Of a DNA stretch of 16,517 bases, positions 6,992 through 13,810 are shown one piece after another. The notes under the pieces are model-generated. The model saw only the letters and a list, made by a program, of their open reading frames with translations, did not search any database and was not told where the DNA came from. The first letter of the stretch is position 1; each line of letters begins with the position of its first letter. The DNA lies in NCBI GenBank assembly GCA_029052265.1, contig JAIDJJ010000573.1, positions 1 through 16,517 on the forward strand. The letters run 5' to 3'. The DNA is from Muribaculaceae bacterium. GTDB lineage: Bacteria; Bacteroidota; Bacteroidia; Bacteroidales; Muribaculaceae. The translations under genes were made by a program, and so were the position numbers.

Positions 6992-7633
6992 ATGAGTAGT
7001 ATAAAGGAGTATTTTTCGGAAGCCGGTAAAGGTCTGAAAAGTCTTATTGACGGCATGGCAGTGACAGGCAAGGAGCTTGTCACTCCGAAAATCACCGAAT
7101 GTTATCCGGAGAACCGCGACACGCTTCAGATAGCAGACCGATTCCGTGCGGAACTCACATTGAAGTATGACAATGAGGGACGCCACAAATGCATAGCCTG
7201 CGGAATCTGCCAGATGAACTGTCCTAACGGAACGATTCAGCTGACCACAAAAATGGTTGATCTGCCGGACGGGAAGAAAAAGCGCAAGCTTGACAAGTAT
7301 ATGTATGATTTAGGAAGCTGTACTTTCTGCATGCTTTGTGTCACTACATGTCCTCAGGACGCGCTTGAGTTTTCAAACGATTTCGAGCAGGCGGTTTTCA
7401 CACGTGGCAGCCTGTTGAAGCAACTGAACTACAGACCTGAGCCAAAAGACGATGTGGCAGCCGCCCCCAAGCCGGCAATGGATCCGGAGAAGCTCGCCAA
7501 GATCAAGGCTGAGGCGCTTGCCAAGGCAGCCAAGATCAAAGCGGAAAAAGAGGCTGCTGCAAAAGCTGCTGCAGCCGGTCAGTCCGGAGCTGATGTAAAG
7601 GGCGATTCTAAAGACGAAAATAAAGAAAATTAA
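6992..7633 (+). CDS. nuoI: NADH-quinone oxidoreductase subunit I (2x[4Fe-4S]) with Lys/Ala-rich C-terminal tail
   Basis: NuoI carries two [4Fe-4S] clusters that pass electrons toward NuoB and quinone in complex I. The 213-residue protein has both cluster motifs: C67, C70, C73, C77 in CIACGICQMNCPNG, and C110, C113, C116, C120 in CTFCMLCVTTCPQD. The core ends around residue 150. The remaining 60 or so residues are a low-complexity tail rich in Ala, Lys and Glu, with AKIKAE at 169-174 and again at 180-185 (11-residue period). That tail is not part of the usual ferredoxin fold. The start ATG directly abuts the stop of an in-frame 8-codon reading frame (6965-6991). nuoH would normally be upstream, but atpG is there instead. 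Confidence 0.93.
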   Translation: MSSIKEYFSEAGKGLKSLIDGMAVTGKELVTPKITECYPENRDTLQIADRFRAELTLKYDNEGRHKCIACGICQMNCPNGTIQLTTKMVDLPDGKKKRKLDKYMYDLGSCTFCMLCVTTCPQDALEFSNDFEQAVFTRGSLLKQLNYRPEPKDDVAAAPKPAMDPEKLAKIKAEALAKAAKIKAEKEAAAKAAAAGQSGADVKGDSKDENKEN

Positions 7634-7639
7634 AACATA

Positions 7640-8167
7640 ATGGATTCAGTAGGAAATATAATCATGTATTTCATTGTTGCCATTGCCATAGTGTTTTTTT
7701 CATTCAAGGCAGTGACAACCGGCAAGATATTGCGTGCCGCGACCTACCTTCTGTTTGTGCTTCTTGGCACGGCGGTTTTCTATTTTCAGCTCGGGTATCA
7801 ATTTCTCGGTGCTGTTCAGATAGCTGTATATGCCGGGGGTATAATGGTTCTGTTCGTGTTCGCGATATTATTGACCCATAAGCCTAATGATGCGTCCGGG
7901 GTGATTGAATCCCATCGGAAGACAATAGGTGTGACCTTGTCCGGAATTTCGGCTGTGCTTCTTTTGTTGGCACTCTTTTCCATGCCTCTTCTCCACGGAG
8001 CGTCGCTCATGGAGTGCATTCAGGCAGGAAATGATATCACCATGCGTGAGATCGGCGAGGCATTTACCGGAAGCGACCGCTTCCAATATCTGCTTCCTTT
8101 TGAAGCGATCAGTGTGTTGTTGCTCGCATGTATAATCGGAGGGGTGACTGTAGCCCGTAAAAGCTAA
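7640..8167 (+). CDS. nuoJ: NADH-quinone oxidoreductase subunit J
   Basis: NuoJ is a membrane-arm subunit of complex I near the junction with the peripheral arm. The 175-residue protein shows about five membrane helices (near residues 6-23, 33-50, 57-78, 96-118 and 151-172). The third contains the conserved FLGAVQIAVYAGGIMVLFVF block, and the last has LLPFEAISVLLL, both typical of NuoJ. A polar loop between helices four and five (about 119-148) faces one side of the membrane. It lies six bases after nuoI and six before nuoK, in the standard nuoI-J-K order. Confidence 0.94.
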   Translation: MDSVGNIIMYFIVAIAIVFFSFKAVTTGKILRAATYLLFVLLGTAVFYFQLGYQFLGAVQIAVYAGGIMVLFVFAILLTHKPNDASGVIESHRKTIGVTLSGISAVLLLLALFSMPLLHGASLMECIQAGNDITMREIGEAFTGSDRFQYLLPFEAISVLLLACIIGGVTVARKS

Positions 8168-8173
8168 AAAGAT

Positions 8174-8485
8174 ATGGACTTAAGTATGTTATGGTATCTT
8201 GTGCCGAGCGTAGTGATGTTCGCTTGCGGCATTTACGGTTTTATCACCCGTAAAAATCTGATCGCAATACTCATTTCTTTGGAATTGATGCTCAATTCTG
8301 CAGATTTGAATTTTGTGGTTTTCAACCGTTATCTTTTCCCCGGCAGCATGGACGGTATGGTCTTTACGCTATTTGCAATAGCGATAGCGGCAGCCGAAAC
8401 CGCCATAGCGATAGCCATCATCATCAATATCTACAGGGCTATTGGGAATACAGATGTTACAGAAATTACTAAAATGAAATTCTAA
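8174..8485 (+). CDS. nuoK: NADH-quinone oxidoreductase subunit K
   Basis: NuoK is the small MrpC-like membrane subunit of complex I. Its 103 residues contain three helices. The conserved LISLELMLNSADLNFV segment carries E37 and IAAAETAIAIAI carries E75, matching the two functionally important glutamates of E. coli NuoK (E36 and E72). Length is normal (about 100). The gene lies six bases after nuoJ and three before nuoL. Bases AAGATATGGAC around its start codon are repeated exactly at the nuoL start. Confidence 0.95.
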   Translation: MDLSMLWYLVPSVVMFACGIYGFITRKNLIAILISLELMLNSADLNFVVFNRYLFPGSMDGMVFTLFAIAIAAAETAIAIAIIINIYRAIGNTDVTEITKMKF

Positions 8486-8488
8486 GAT

Positions 8489-10432
8489 ATGGACATTACT
8501 CTTCCAATTTTGATTTTGGCGATTCCGATCACGATGTTCCTCGTCTTAGGAATAGGCGGGGTGAAAATGTCGCACAAACTCGCCGGAATACTTGGTATTC
8601 TCGGCATGGGGACAACAGCTGTGCTCGCCTACATTGTGGCAATCACCTATTTCTTCAGTGGCGATGCTAATTTTATCATAGACGGAGTCCGTCAGCAGTA
8701 TCAGGTTTTTGATGTTACCTGGCTCGCTTTCACACAGACTTTGGTTGTAAATCTCGGTTTCCTGCTTGATCCGATATCAGCTCTGATGCTTGTCGTGATC
8801 ACTACTATCTCCTTCATGGTGCATTTGTACAGCTGGGGGTATATGGAGGGGGAACCCGGTTTCCAGCGTTATTATGCATTCCTGTCGCTCTTCTCATTCT
8901 CAATGCTCGGACTTGTGGTTGCCACCAACATTTTCCAGATGTATATCTTCTGGGAGCTTGTGGGTGTCTCCTCATATCTTCTTATCGGATTCTTCTATAA
9001 ATTGCCGTCGGCGGTTTCAGCATCAAAGAAGGCGTTTATTGTTACCCGTTTTGCCGACCTTGGATTCTTGATCGGTATTCTCCTTCTTTCGTTCTATACC
9101 GATACATTCAATTTCATAGACATGACCAACAATCCTGAAGGGGTGCTTGCTTCTACAGGAGGTGCGACATTCATGGGTGCATCCGTTCTCACATGGGCTA
9201 TGGTTCTTATCTTCACCGGCGGTATGGGTAAGTCTGCAATGATGCCTTTGCATATATGGCTTCCCGATGCCATGGAAGGTCCTACACCGGTATCCGCGCT
9301 TATACATGCCGCAACCATGGTTGTTGCCGGTGTGTATCTTGTGGCAAGAATGTTCCCTGTCTATTGCGTGGTTGACGCCGCAATGACATTTATCTGTGTT
9401 ATCGGTGCCATCACTGCATTCTATGCAGCGGTTGTTGCCTGTGCTCAGATCGACATCAAGAGAATCCTTGCATTCTCCACAATCTCCCAGATTGCGTTTA
9501 TGATGGTTTCTCTCGGTGTTGCATACGACAAGCCGATTGAAGGTGTTCATTATTCCGGTCTCGGATATATGGCAGGTATGTTCCATCTTTTCACCCACGC
9601 AATGTTCAAGGCGCTTCTCTTCCTTGGTGCAGGTGCATTGATTCATGCGGTTCATTCAAACAACTATACTTCAATGGGCGGATTGCGCAAATACATGCCT
9701 ATCACACATTGGACATTCCTGATCGGATGTCTCGCGATTGCAGGTATATGGCCGTTTGCAGGTTTCTTCTCTAAAGACGAGATGCTTGCTGCGATGTTCG
9801 CACGTCATTGGTTCTGGGGTGCATGGATGACAATGGTTGCAGGTCTGACTGCGTTCTATATGTTCCGCATGTACTTCCTTGTGTTCTGGTGGGAGGAGAA
9901 TCCTCATTATAAAGAGCACAAACCGCATGACGCACCATGGCAAATGTCGTTGCCTCTCCTGTTTCTCGCAGCTGTGTCTTGTGTAGCAGGTTTTATTCCT
10001 TTCGGAGAATTCGTGACATGGAACGGGGAACCTTATCATATCCATATTGAAACTTCGGTAGCAGTGACAAGTATCACCATTGCTGTAGGGGCAATCGCTC
10101 TTGCCGCAGCGATGTATATGAAGAAGAATGCATTCCCTTCAAAGATGAAGAACATGTGTCCGGCTCTCTGGACAGCTGCAAACAGGCGCTTCTATTGGGA
10201 TGAAATCTATATGTTTATCACGCATAAGATTATCTTCAATATCATATGTAAGAGCATAGCATGGTTCGACCGTCATGTGATCGATGCTACAATGGATGCT
10301 TTTGCAAAGGTGACACAAAAAACATCATATGCAATCCGTGGCATGCAGTCTGGCGAAATACAGTCATATGTGGCATGGTATATCGCGGGAGCCGTGGCTG
10401 TCGCAGCAATCACATGGATTTGTCTGATTTAA
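8489..10432 (+). CDS. nuoL: NADH-quinone oxidoreductase subunit L (antiporter-like)
   Basis: NuoL is the distal antiporter-like subunit that pumps protons at the tip of the membrane arm, and it bears the long lateral helix. The 647-residue protein keeps the channel residues known from E. coli: E156 in FWELVGVSSYLLIGF (E144), K248 in GGMGKSAMMPLHIW (K229), H273 in SALIHAAT (H254), H366, H370 and K374 in FHLFTHAMFKALLF (H334, H338, K342), and K429-D430 in GFFSKDEM (K399, D400). The C-terminal region, about residues 560-647, includes a polar stretch and a final membrane helix, as expected for the lateral-helix end. It follows nuoK by three bases and precedes nuoM by 35. No frameshift is seen. 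Confidence 0.96.
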   Translation: MDITLPILILAIPITMFLVLGIGGVKMSHKLAGILGILGMGTTAVLAYIVAITYFFSGDANFIIDGVRQQYQVFDVTWLAFTQTLVVNLGFLLDPISALMLVVITTISFMVHLYSWGYMEGEPGFQRYYAFLSLFSFSMLGLVVATNIFQMYIFWELVGVSSYLLIGFFYKLPSAVSASKKAFIVTRFADLGFLIGILLLSFYTDTFNFIDMTNNPEGVLASTGGATFMGASVLTWAMVLIFTGGMGKSAMMPLHIWLPDAMEGPTPVSALIHAATMVVAGVYLVARMFPVYCVVDAAMTFICVIGAITAFYAAVVACAQIDIKRILAFSTISQIAFMMVSLGVAYDKPIEGVHYSGLGYMAGMFHLFTHAMFKALLFLGAGALIHAVHSNNYTSMGGLRKYMPITHWTFLIGCLAIAGIWPFAGFFSKDEMLAAMFARHWFWGAWMTMVAGLTAFYMFRMYFLVFWWEENPHYKEHKPHDAPWQMSLPLLFLAAVSCVAGFIPFGEFVTWNGEPYHIHIETSVAVTSITIAVGAIALAAAMYMKKNAFPSKMKNMCPALWTAANRRFYWDEIYMFITHKIIFNIICKSIAWFDRHVIDATMDAFAKVTQKTSYAIRGMQSGEIQSYVAWYIAGAVAVAAITWICLI

Positions 10433-10467
10433 CATTCATATTGCAACTTAAGAAATAACTTAACATT

Positions 10468-11985
10468 ATGTTCGGAAATATATTAATCTGGTTCGTTGTG
10501 ATTCCAGTCATCATGATGGCAGGATTGGGTTTGTGCCGCAACAGCAGTATGAATGCAATCCGTGCGGTGATGGTGGTCTGCTCAACAGTATTGCTCGGAC
10601 TATCCATCTGGCTATGTGTGGATTTCCTCCGCCTCCGTGAAATGGGAGTGGATGATGAAATGCTTTACACAGGGAGCTGGATGTGGTATGCTCCACTCAA
10701 TATTCATCTTGCGGTAGGTGTAGACGGAATATCGGTATTGATGCTGATGCTTTCAGCCGTTATCGTGTTTGCGGGCACTTTCGCATCATGGAAAATCAAT
10801 CCGCTTCCCAAGAATTTCTTCTTGTGGTTTGCACTGCTCAGCACCGGTGTGTTCGGCTTCTTTATCTCCATCGACATTTTCACGATGTTTATGTTCTATG
10901 AGGTGGCCCTTATTCCGATGTACTTGCTCATCGGCGTATGGGGTACCGGCCGTAAGGAATATTCAGCGATGAAACTTACACTCATGCTTATGGGTGGTTC
11001 AGCGTTCCTTATGCTTGGTCTTCTCGGCATCTATTGGCACAGTGCTCCCGAAGGAGGGCAGCTTACCTGGAACATACTTGAGATAGCGCATAACGGTTCA
11101 ATTGCACCCGAATGGCAGAACATGTTGTTCTGTTTCACTTTCGTAGGTTTCGGCGTGCTCGGAGCCATGTTCCCCTTCCACACCTGGAGTCCTGACGGTC
11201 ATGCATGTGCGCCGACCGCGGTGTCTATGCTTCATGCGGGCGTGTTGATGAAACTCGGCGGCTACGGATGCTTCCGTATTGCCATTTATCTTCTTCCCCA
11301 GGCGGCAAACGAACTTGCATGGATCTTTATAGTCCTCACAGGTATCAGTATCGTTTACGGGGCGTTCTCGGCATGTGTACAGACAGACCTCAAATATATC
11401 AATGCATATTCATCGGTTTCACACTGCGGCATGGTGCTTTTCGCTATCCTGATGCTTAACACTACCGCAATGACCGGAGCCATTCTTCAGATGCTTTCAC
11501 ATGGTCTGATGACAGCATTGTTCTTTGCATTGATCGGTATGATATACGGGCGTACCCACACCCGCGATATCCGTCAGATGGGAGGATTGATGAAGATCAT
11601 GCCTTATCTTGGTGTCTGCTACATGATAGCAGGTTTTGCTTCTCTCGGTCTCCCCGGTCTTTCCGGTTTTGTGGCAGAGATGACCATATTCTTCGGATCG
11701 TTCCAGAATGCTGATCTGTTCCATAGAATTTTTGTAATAGCCGCCACCTGTTCTATCGTTATCACGGCAGTATATATCCTGCGTGTGGTTGGAAAGCTTC
11801 TGCTTGGTCCTGTTCAGGACGAGCATCACCTCCAGCTTACAGATGCAACATGGTTTGAACGCTTCTCGACAGTGACATTGATCCTTTGCATCGCCGGAAT
11901 CGGATGTTTCCCGAACTGGATCAATGAAACCATCCAACACAGTTTTGCCCCAATAATGGCAGCCATCCAGTCTGCCGCCCTTTAA
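10468..11985 (+). CDS. nuoM: NADH-quinone oxidoreductase subunit M (antiporter-like), TM7 lysine absent
   Basis: NuoM is the middle antiporter-like proton-pumping subunit of complex I. In the 505-residue protein, E145 in FMFYEVALIPMYLLIG matches E. coli E144, K262 in LHAGVLMKLGGYG matches K265, H319 and H345 match H322 and H348, and E404 in GFVAEMTIFFGSFQ matches E407. The broken-helix lysine (E. coli K234, seven residues before the His of PLHGW) is L231 here, in GFGVLGAMFPFHTW, and there is no lysine anywhere in residues 210-260. NuoL and NuoN from the same operon keep theirs. The reading frame is otherwise intact and the length normal, so this is not a decayed gene. It starts 35 bases after nuoL. 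Confidence 0.95.
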   Translation: MFGNILIWFVVIPVIMMAGLGLCRNSSMNAIRAVMVVCSTVLLGLSIWLCVDFLRLREMGVDDEMLYTGSWMWYAPLNIHLAVGVDGISVLMLMLSAVIVFAGTFASWKINPLPKNFFLWFALLSTGVFGFFISIDIFTMFMFYEVALIPMYLLIGVWGTGRKEYSAMKLTLMLMGGSAFLMLGLLGIYWHSAPEGGQLTWNILEIAHNGSIAPEWQNMLFCFTFVGFGVLGAMFPFHTWSPDGHACAPTAVSMLHAGVLMKLGGYGCFRIAIYLLPQAANELAWIFIVLTGISIVYGAFSACVQTDLKYINAYSSVSHCGMVLFAILMLNTTAMTGAILQMLSHGLMTALFFALIGMIYGRTHTRDIRQMGGLMKIMPYLGVCYMIAGFASLGLPGLSGFVAEMTIFFGSFQNADLFHRIFVIAATCSIVITAVYILRVVGKLLLGPVQDEHHLQLTDATWFERFSTVTLILCIAGIGCFPNWINETIQHSFAPIMAAIQSAAL

Positions 11986-12020
11986 ATAATGTATTGAATA
12001 AATAAAACAGTCAAACAAAA

Positions 12021-13490
12021 ATGGATTATTCTCAATTTGGATCTATGATTCCTGAACTTATAGTTCTCGGAATATTCATGCTGGTCTTTTTATTCGACAC
12101 ATTCTCCAATGAAAAGGGTAAAAAGATTCTCACTCCTTTCACCACAATATTGTTCGCCTTGGGAACTGTGGCGATATGGATTGTGCCTGCAAGCGGCGAG
12201 CCGGTGTTCGGAGGAATGTATATCAACGACACAGCCACCAATGCATTGAAGGCGATACTCAACGTCGGTGTTTTTATCGTGTTCCTTCAAAGTGCCAAAT
12301 GGGTTGAAAGCGATGAAGTGGCTATACGCAAGGGTGAATTTTATGAATTGATCCTGGTGACACTTTTCGGTATGTATCTCATGGTGTCGGCGCGTCATTT
12401 CCTATTGTTCGTGATCGGACTTGAATCGGCATCACTTCCGTTGGCTGCACTTGTGGCATTCAACAAGAAGCATTACGAGAGTCACGAGGCGGCAATCAAG
12501 TATATCATGACAGCCGTGTTCTCTTCAGCCATCCTTCTCGCAGGTCTGTCATTTGTATATGCCTTCTCCGGCGGGTCGTTGTATTTCGACGACATCGCCA
12601 TCACGATAGGGCAGGGCGAAATGAGCGGATTGCTTATAATTGCGTTAGCTTTTGTTCTCGCCGGTATCGGATTCAAGCTTTCGCTTGTGCCGTTCCACCT
12701 CTGGACCGCCGATGTATATCAGGGCGCACCCACGGCGATCACCAGCTATCTGTCGGTTATTTCCAAAGGAGCTGCAGCATTTGCATTCTTTGTTATTTTC
12801 GTACAGTGTTTCGGTGCAGTCTATAGCGATGCATGGGAGTGGATGCTTTATGGAGTCATCATACTTACAATAACTGTAGGCAACCTTTTCGCGATACGCC
12901 AGAAAAACATGAAGCGATTCATGGCATTTTCATCAGTTTCGCAGGCAGGTTATATAATGCTTGGTGCAATGGCGGCAGACGGACTTGGTCTTGCAGGTAT
13001 GATGTTCTACATTTTCGTATATGTAGTCAGCAATCTCGGAGCATTTGCTGTGATTTCAACCATAGAGGAAAACACCGGCAAACTTGACATGGATGATTAC
13101 AACGGGCTTCACAAGACTAACCCATGGCTGTCTTTTGCCATGACGCTCGCCATGTTCTCTCTCGCAGGTATTCCCCCGTTTGCAGGATTTTTCAGCAAGA
13201 TATTGATCTTCACCTCAGTGACAGGGTCAGGCTCATGGGCACTTTACATGCTTGTGCTCATAGCATTGATTAATACGATCATCTCATTGTATTACTATCT
13301 GCTCGTGGTGAAAGCCATGTGGATCAGTTCAGATGAACCCAAAATCGTGACTTTCCGCAGTGCCTGCAGCAACCGTGTGGCATTGTGGATAAGCATAGCG
13401 GGTATCGTATTCTTCGGTATTGTACCTTATATCTATCAATATTGCTACGATGCTGTAAGGGATTCATTAGCTTTCCTTCTTATTTTCTAA
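12021..13490 (+). CDS. nuoN: NADH-quinone oxidoreductase subunit N (antiporter-like)
   Basis: NuoN is the third antiporter-like subunit, closest to the quinone-coupled part of the membrane arm. In 489 residues it shows about 14 membrane helices and the expected channel residues: E135 in VIGLESASLPLAAL (E. coli E133), K219 in GIGFKLSLVPFHLW (K217), K249 in SVISKGAAAF (K247), and K393 in PPFAGFFSKILIF (K395). Length is normal. It is the last nuo gene: the stop is followed about 75 bases later by a strong terminator, and no nuoE, nuoF or nuoG follows. That fits the Bacteroidota complex I, which as I recall generally lacks the NADH-oxidising module genes. Confidence 0.96.
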   Translation: MDYSQFGSMIPELIVLGIFMLVFLFDTFSNEKGKKILTPFTTILFALGTVAIWIVPASGEPVFGGMYINDTATNALKAILNVGVFIVFLQSAKWVESDEVAIRKGEFYELILVTLFGMYLMVSARHFLLFVIGLESASLPLAALVAFNKKHYESHEAAIKYIMTAVFSSAILLAGLSFVYAFSGGSLYFDDIAITIGQGEMSGLLIIALAFVLAGIGFKLSLVPFHLWTADVYQGAPTAITSYLSVISKGAAAFAFFVIFVQCFGAVYSDAWEWMLYGVIILTITVGNLFAIRQKNMKRFMAFSSVSQAGYIMLGAMAADGLGLAGMMFYIFVYVVSNLGAFAVISTIEENTGKLDMDDYNGLHKTNPWLSFAMTLAMFSLAGIPPFAGFFSKILIFTSVTGSGSWALYMLVLIALINTIISLYYYLLVVKAMWISSDEPKIVTFRSACSNRVALWISIAGIVFFGIVPYIYQYCYDAVRDSLAFLLIF

Positions 13491-13563
13491 GGGGAGCATA
13501 TGAAAATGCGTGGCCGAAAGTAAAACTTGAGGCATAATAAAATTGACACATCATTGTCATTAT

Positions 13564-13601
13564 AAGAGTCCGGTCAGGAAATTTCCTGACCGGACTTTTT
13601 T
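13564..13601 (+). terminator. Strong intrinsic terminator of the atp-nuo transcription unit
   Basis: GTCCGGTCAGGA (13568-13579) pairs perfectly with TCCTGACCGGAC (13584-13595) around the loop AATT. The whole 28 bases are a perfect palindrome. Six T residues follow immediately (13596-13601). Bases 13564-13567 can extend pairing into the T-run. The stem and T-tract orientation fit termination of + strand transcripts from nuoN. Confidence 0.93.
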
Positions 13602-13632
13602 ATGGCAAAAGAAAAATAACTTTGCAAAAAAA

Positions 13633-13663
13633 TTCGATTAATAGTATAGATTGTGTAAATTTG
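13633..13663 (+). promoter_or_regulatory. Candidate Bacteroidota-type promoter for the nadE unit
   Basis: TAAATTTG (13656-13663) matches the Bacteroidota -7 consensus TAnnTTTG. TTCG (13633-13636) is one base from the -33 TTTG element, with 19 bases between. The start of transcription would be near 13670, giving a leader of about 140 bases before nadE. A second match, TAACTTTG at 13617-13624, lacks a clear -33 element. The terminator just upstream makes a promoter here necessary. Confidence 0.5.
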
Positions 13664-13810
13664 TAAATTATTCTTCTTAAACTTTCGGAGATGTATGGGT
13701 TCATTCTGACATTCTGAATATTTTTCGGGGGATAATGTGGATAATTAGAATAATTATGTGAAACCGACGGGCTGAATGTTTTTCATATCGTCGCAATCTA
13801 ATAACAACAT

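Larger units (their letters stand above)
13491..13810. other. 320-base intergenic region between nuoN and nadE
   Basis: This is the only long stretch without a gene. In order it holds about 75 bases with no supported feature, the nuo terminator (13564-13601), two Bacteroidota-like -7 elements (TAACTTTG at 13617-13624 and TAAATTTG at 13656-13663), and an A/T-rich leader. The leader contains two small inverted repeats: ATAATT/AATTAT (13741-13757) and CGACG/CGTCG (13765-13793), the latter enclosing TGAA/TTCA. I see no tRNA or recognisable riboswitch. Confidence 0.7.

Noticed and set aside
6695..7186. 163-residue reverse-strand frame spanning the atpG-nuoI junction
   Set aside because: I considered it as a lost gene at the unusual junction, but it mostly covers the conserved 3' end of atpG and 5' end of nuoI and resembles nothing known.
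9023..9655. 210-residue reverse-strand frame rich in Cys, His and Thr inside nuoL
   Set aside because: It lies wholly opposite the conserved nuoL coding sequence. Its composition is the complement of nuoL codons, and it has no recognisable motif or own promoter.
11497..12018. 173-residue reverse-strand frame opposite the 3' end of nuoM
   Set aside because: It is a shadow of nuoM and the nuoM-nuoN spacer with no family resemblance.
13500..13523. Seven-codon frame MKMRGRK after nuoN
   Set aside because: It is too short to support, has no conserved feature, and sits in untranslated sequence before the terminator.
13543..13566. TTGACA followed by TATAAG, resembling a sigma-70 promoter
   Set aside because: The spacing is only 12 bases, Bacteroidota do not use this consensus, and any transcript would run straight into the terminator.
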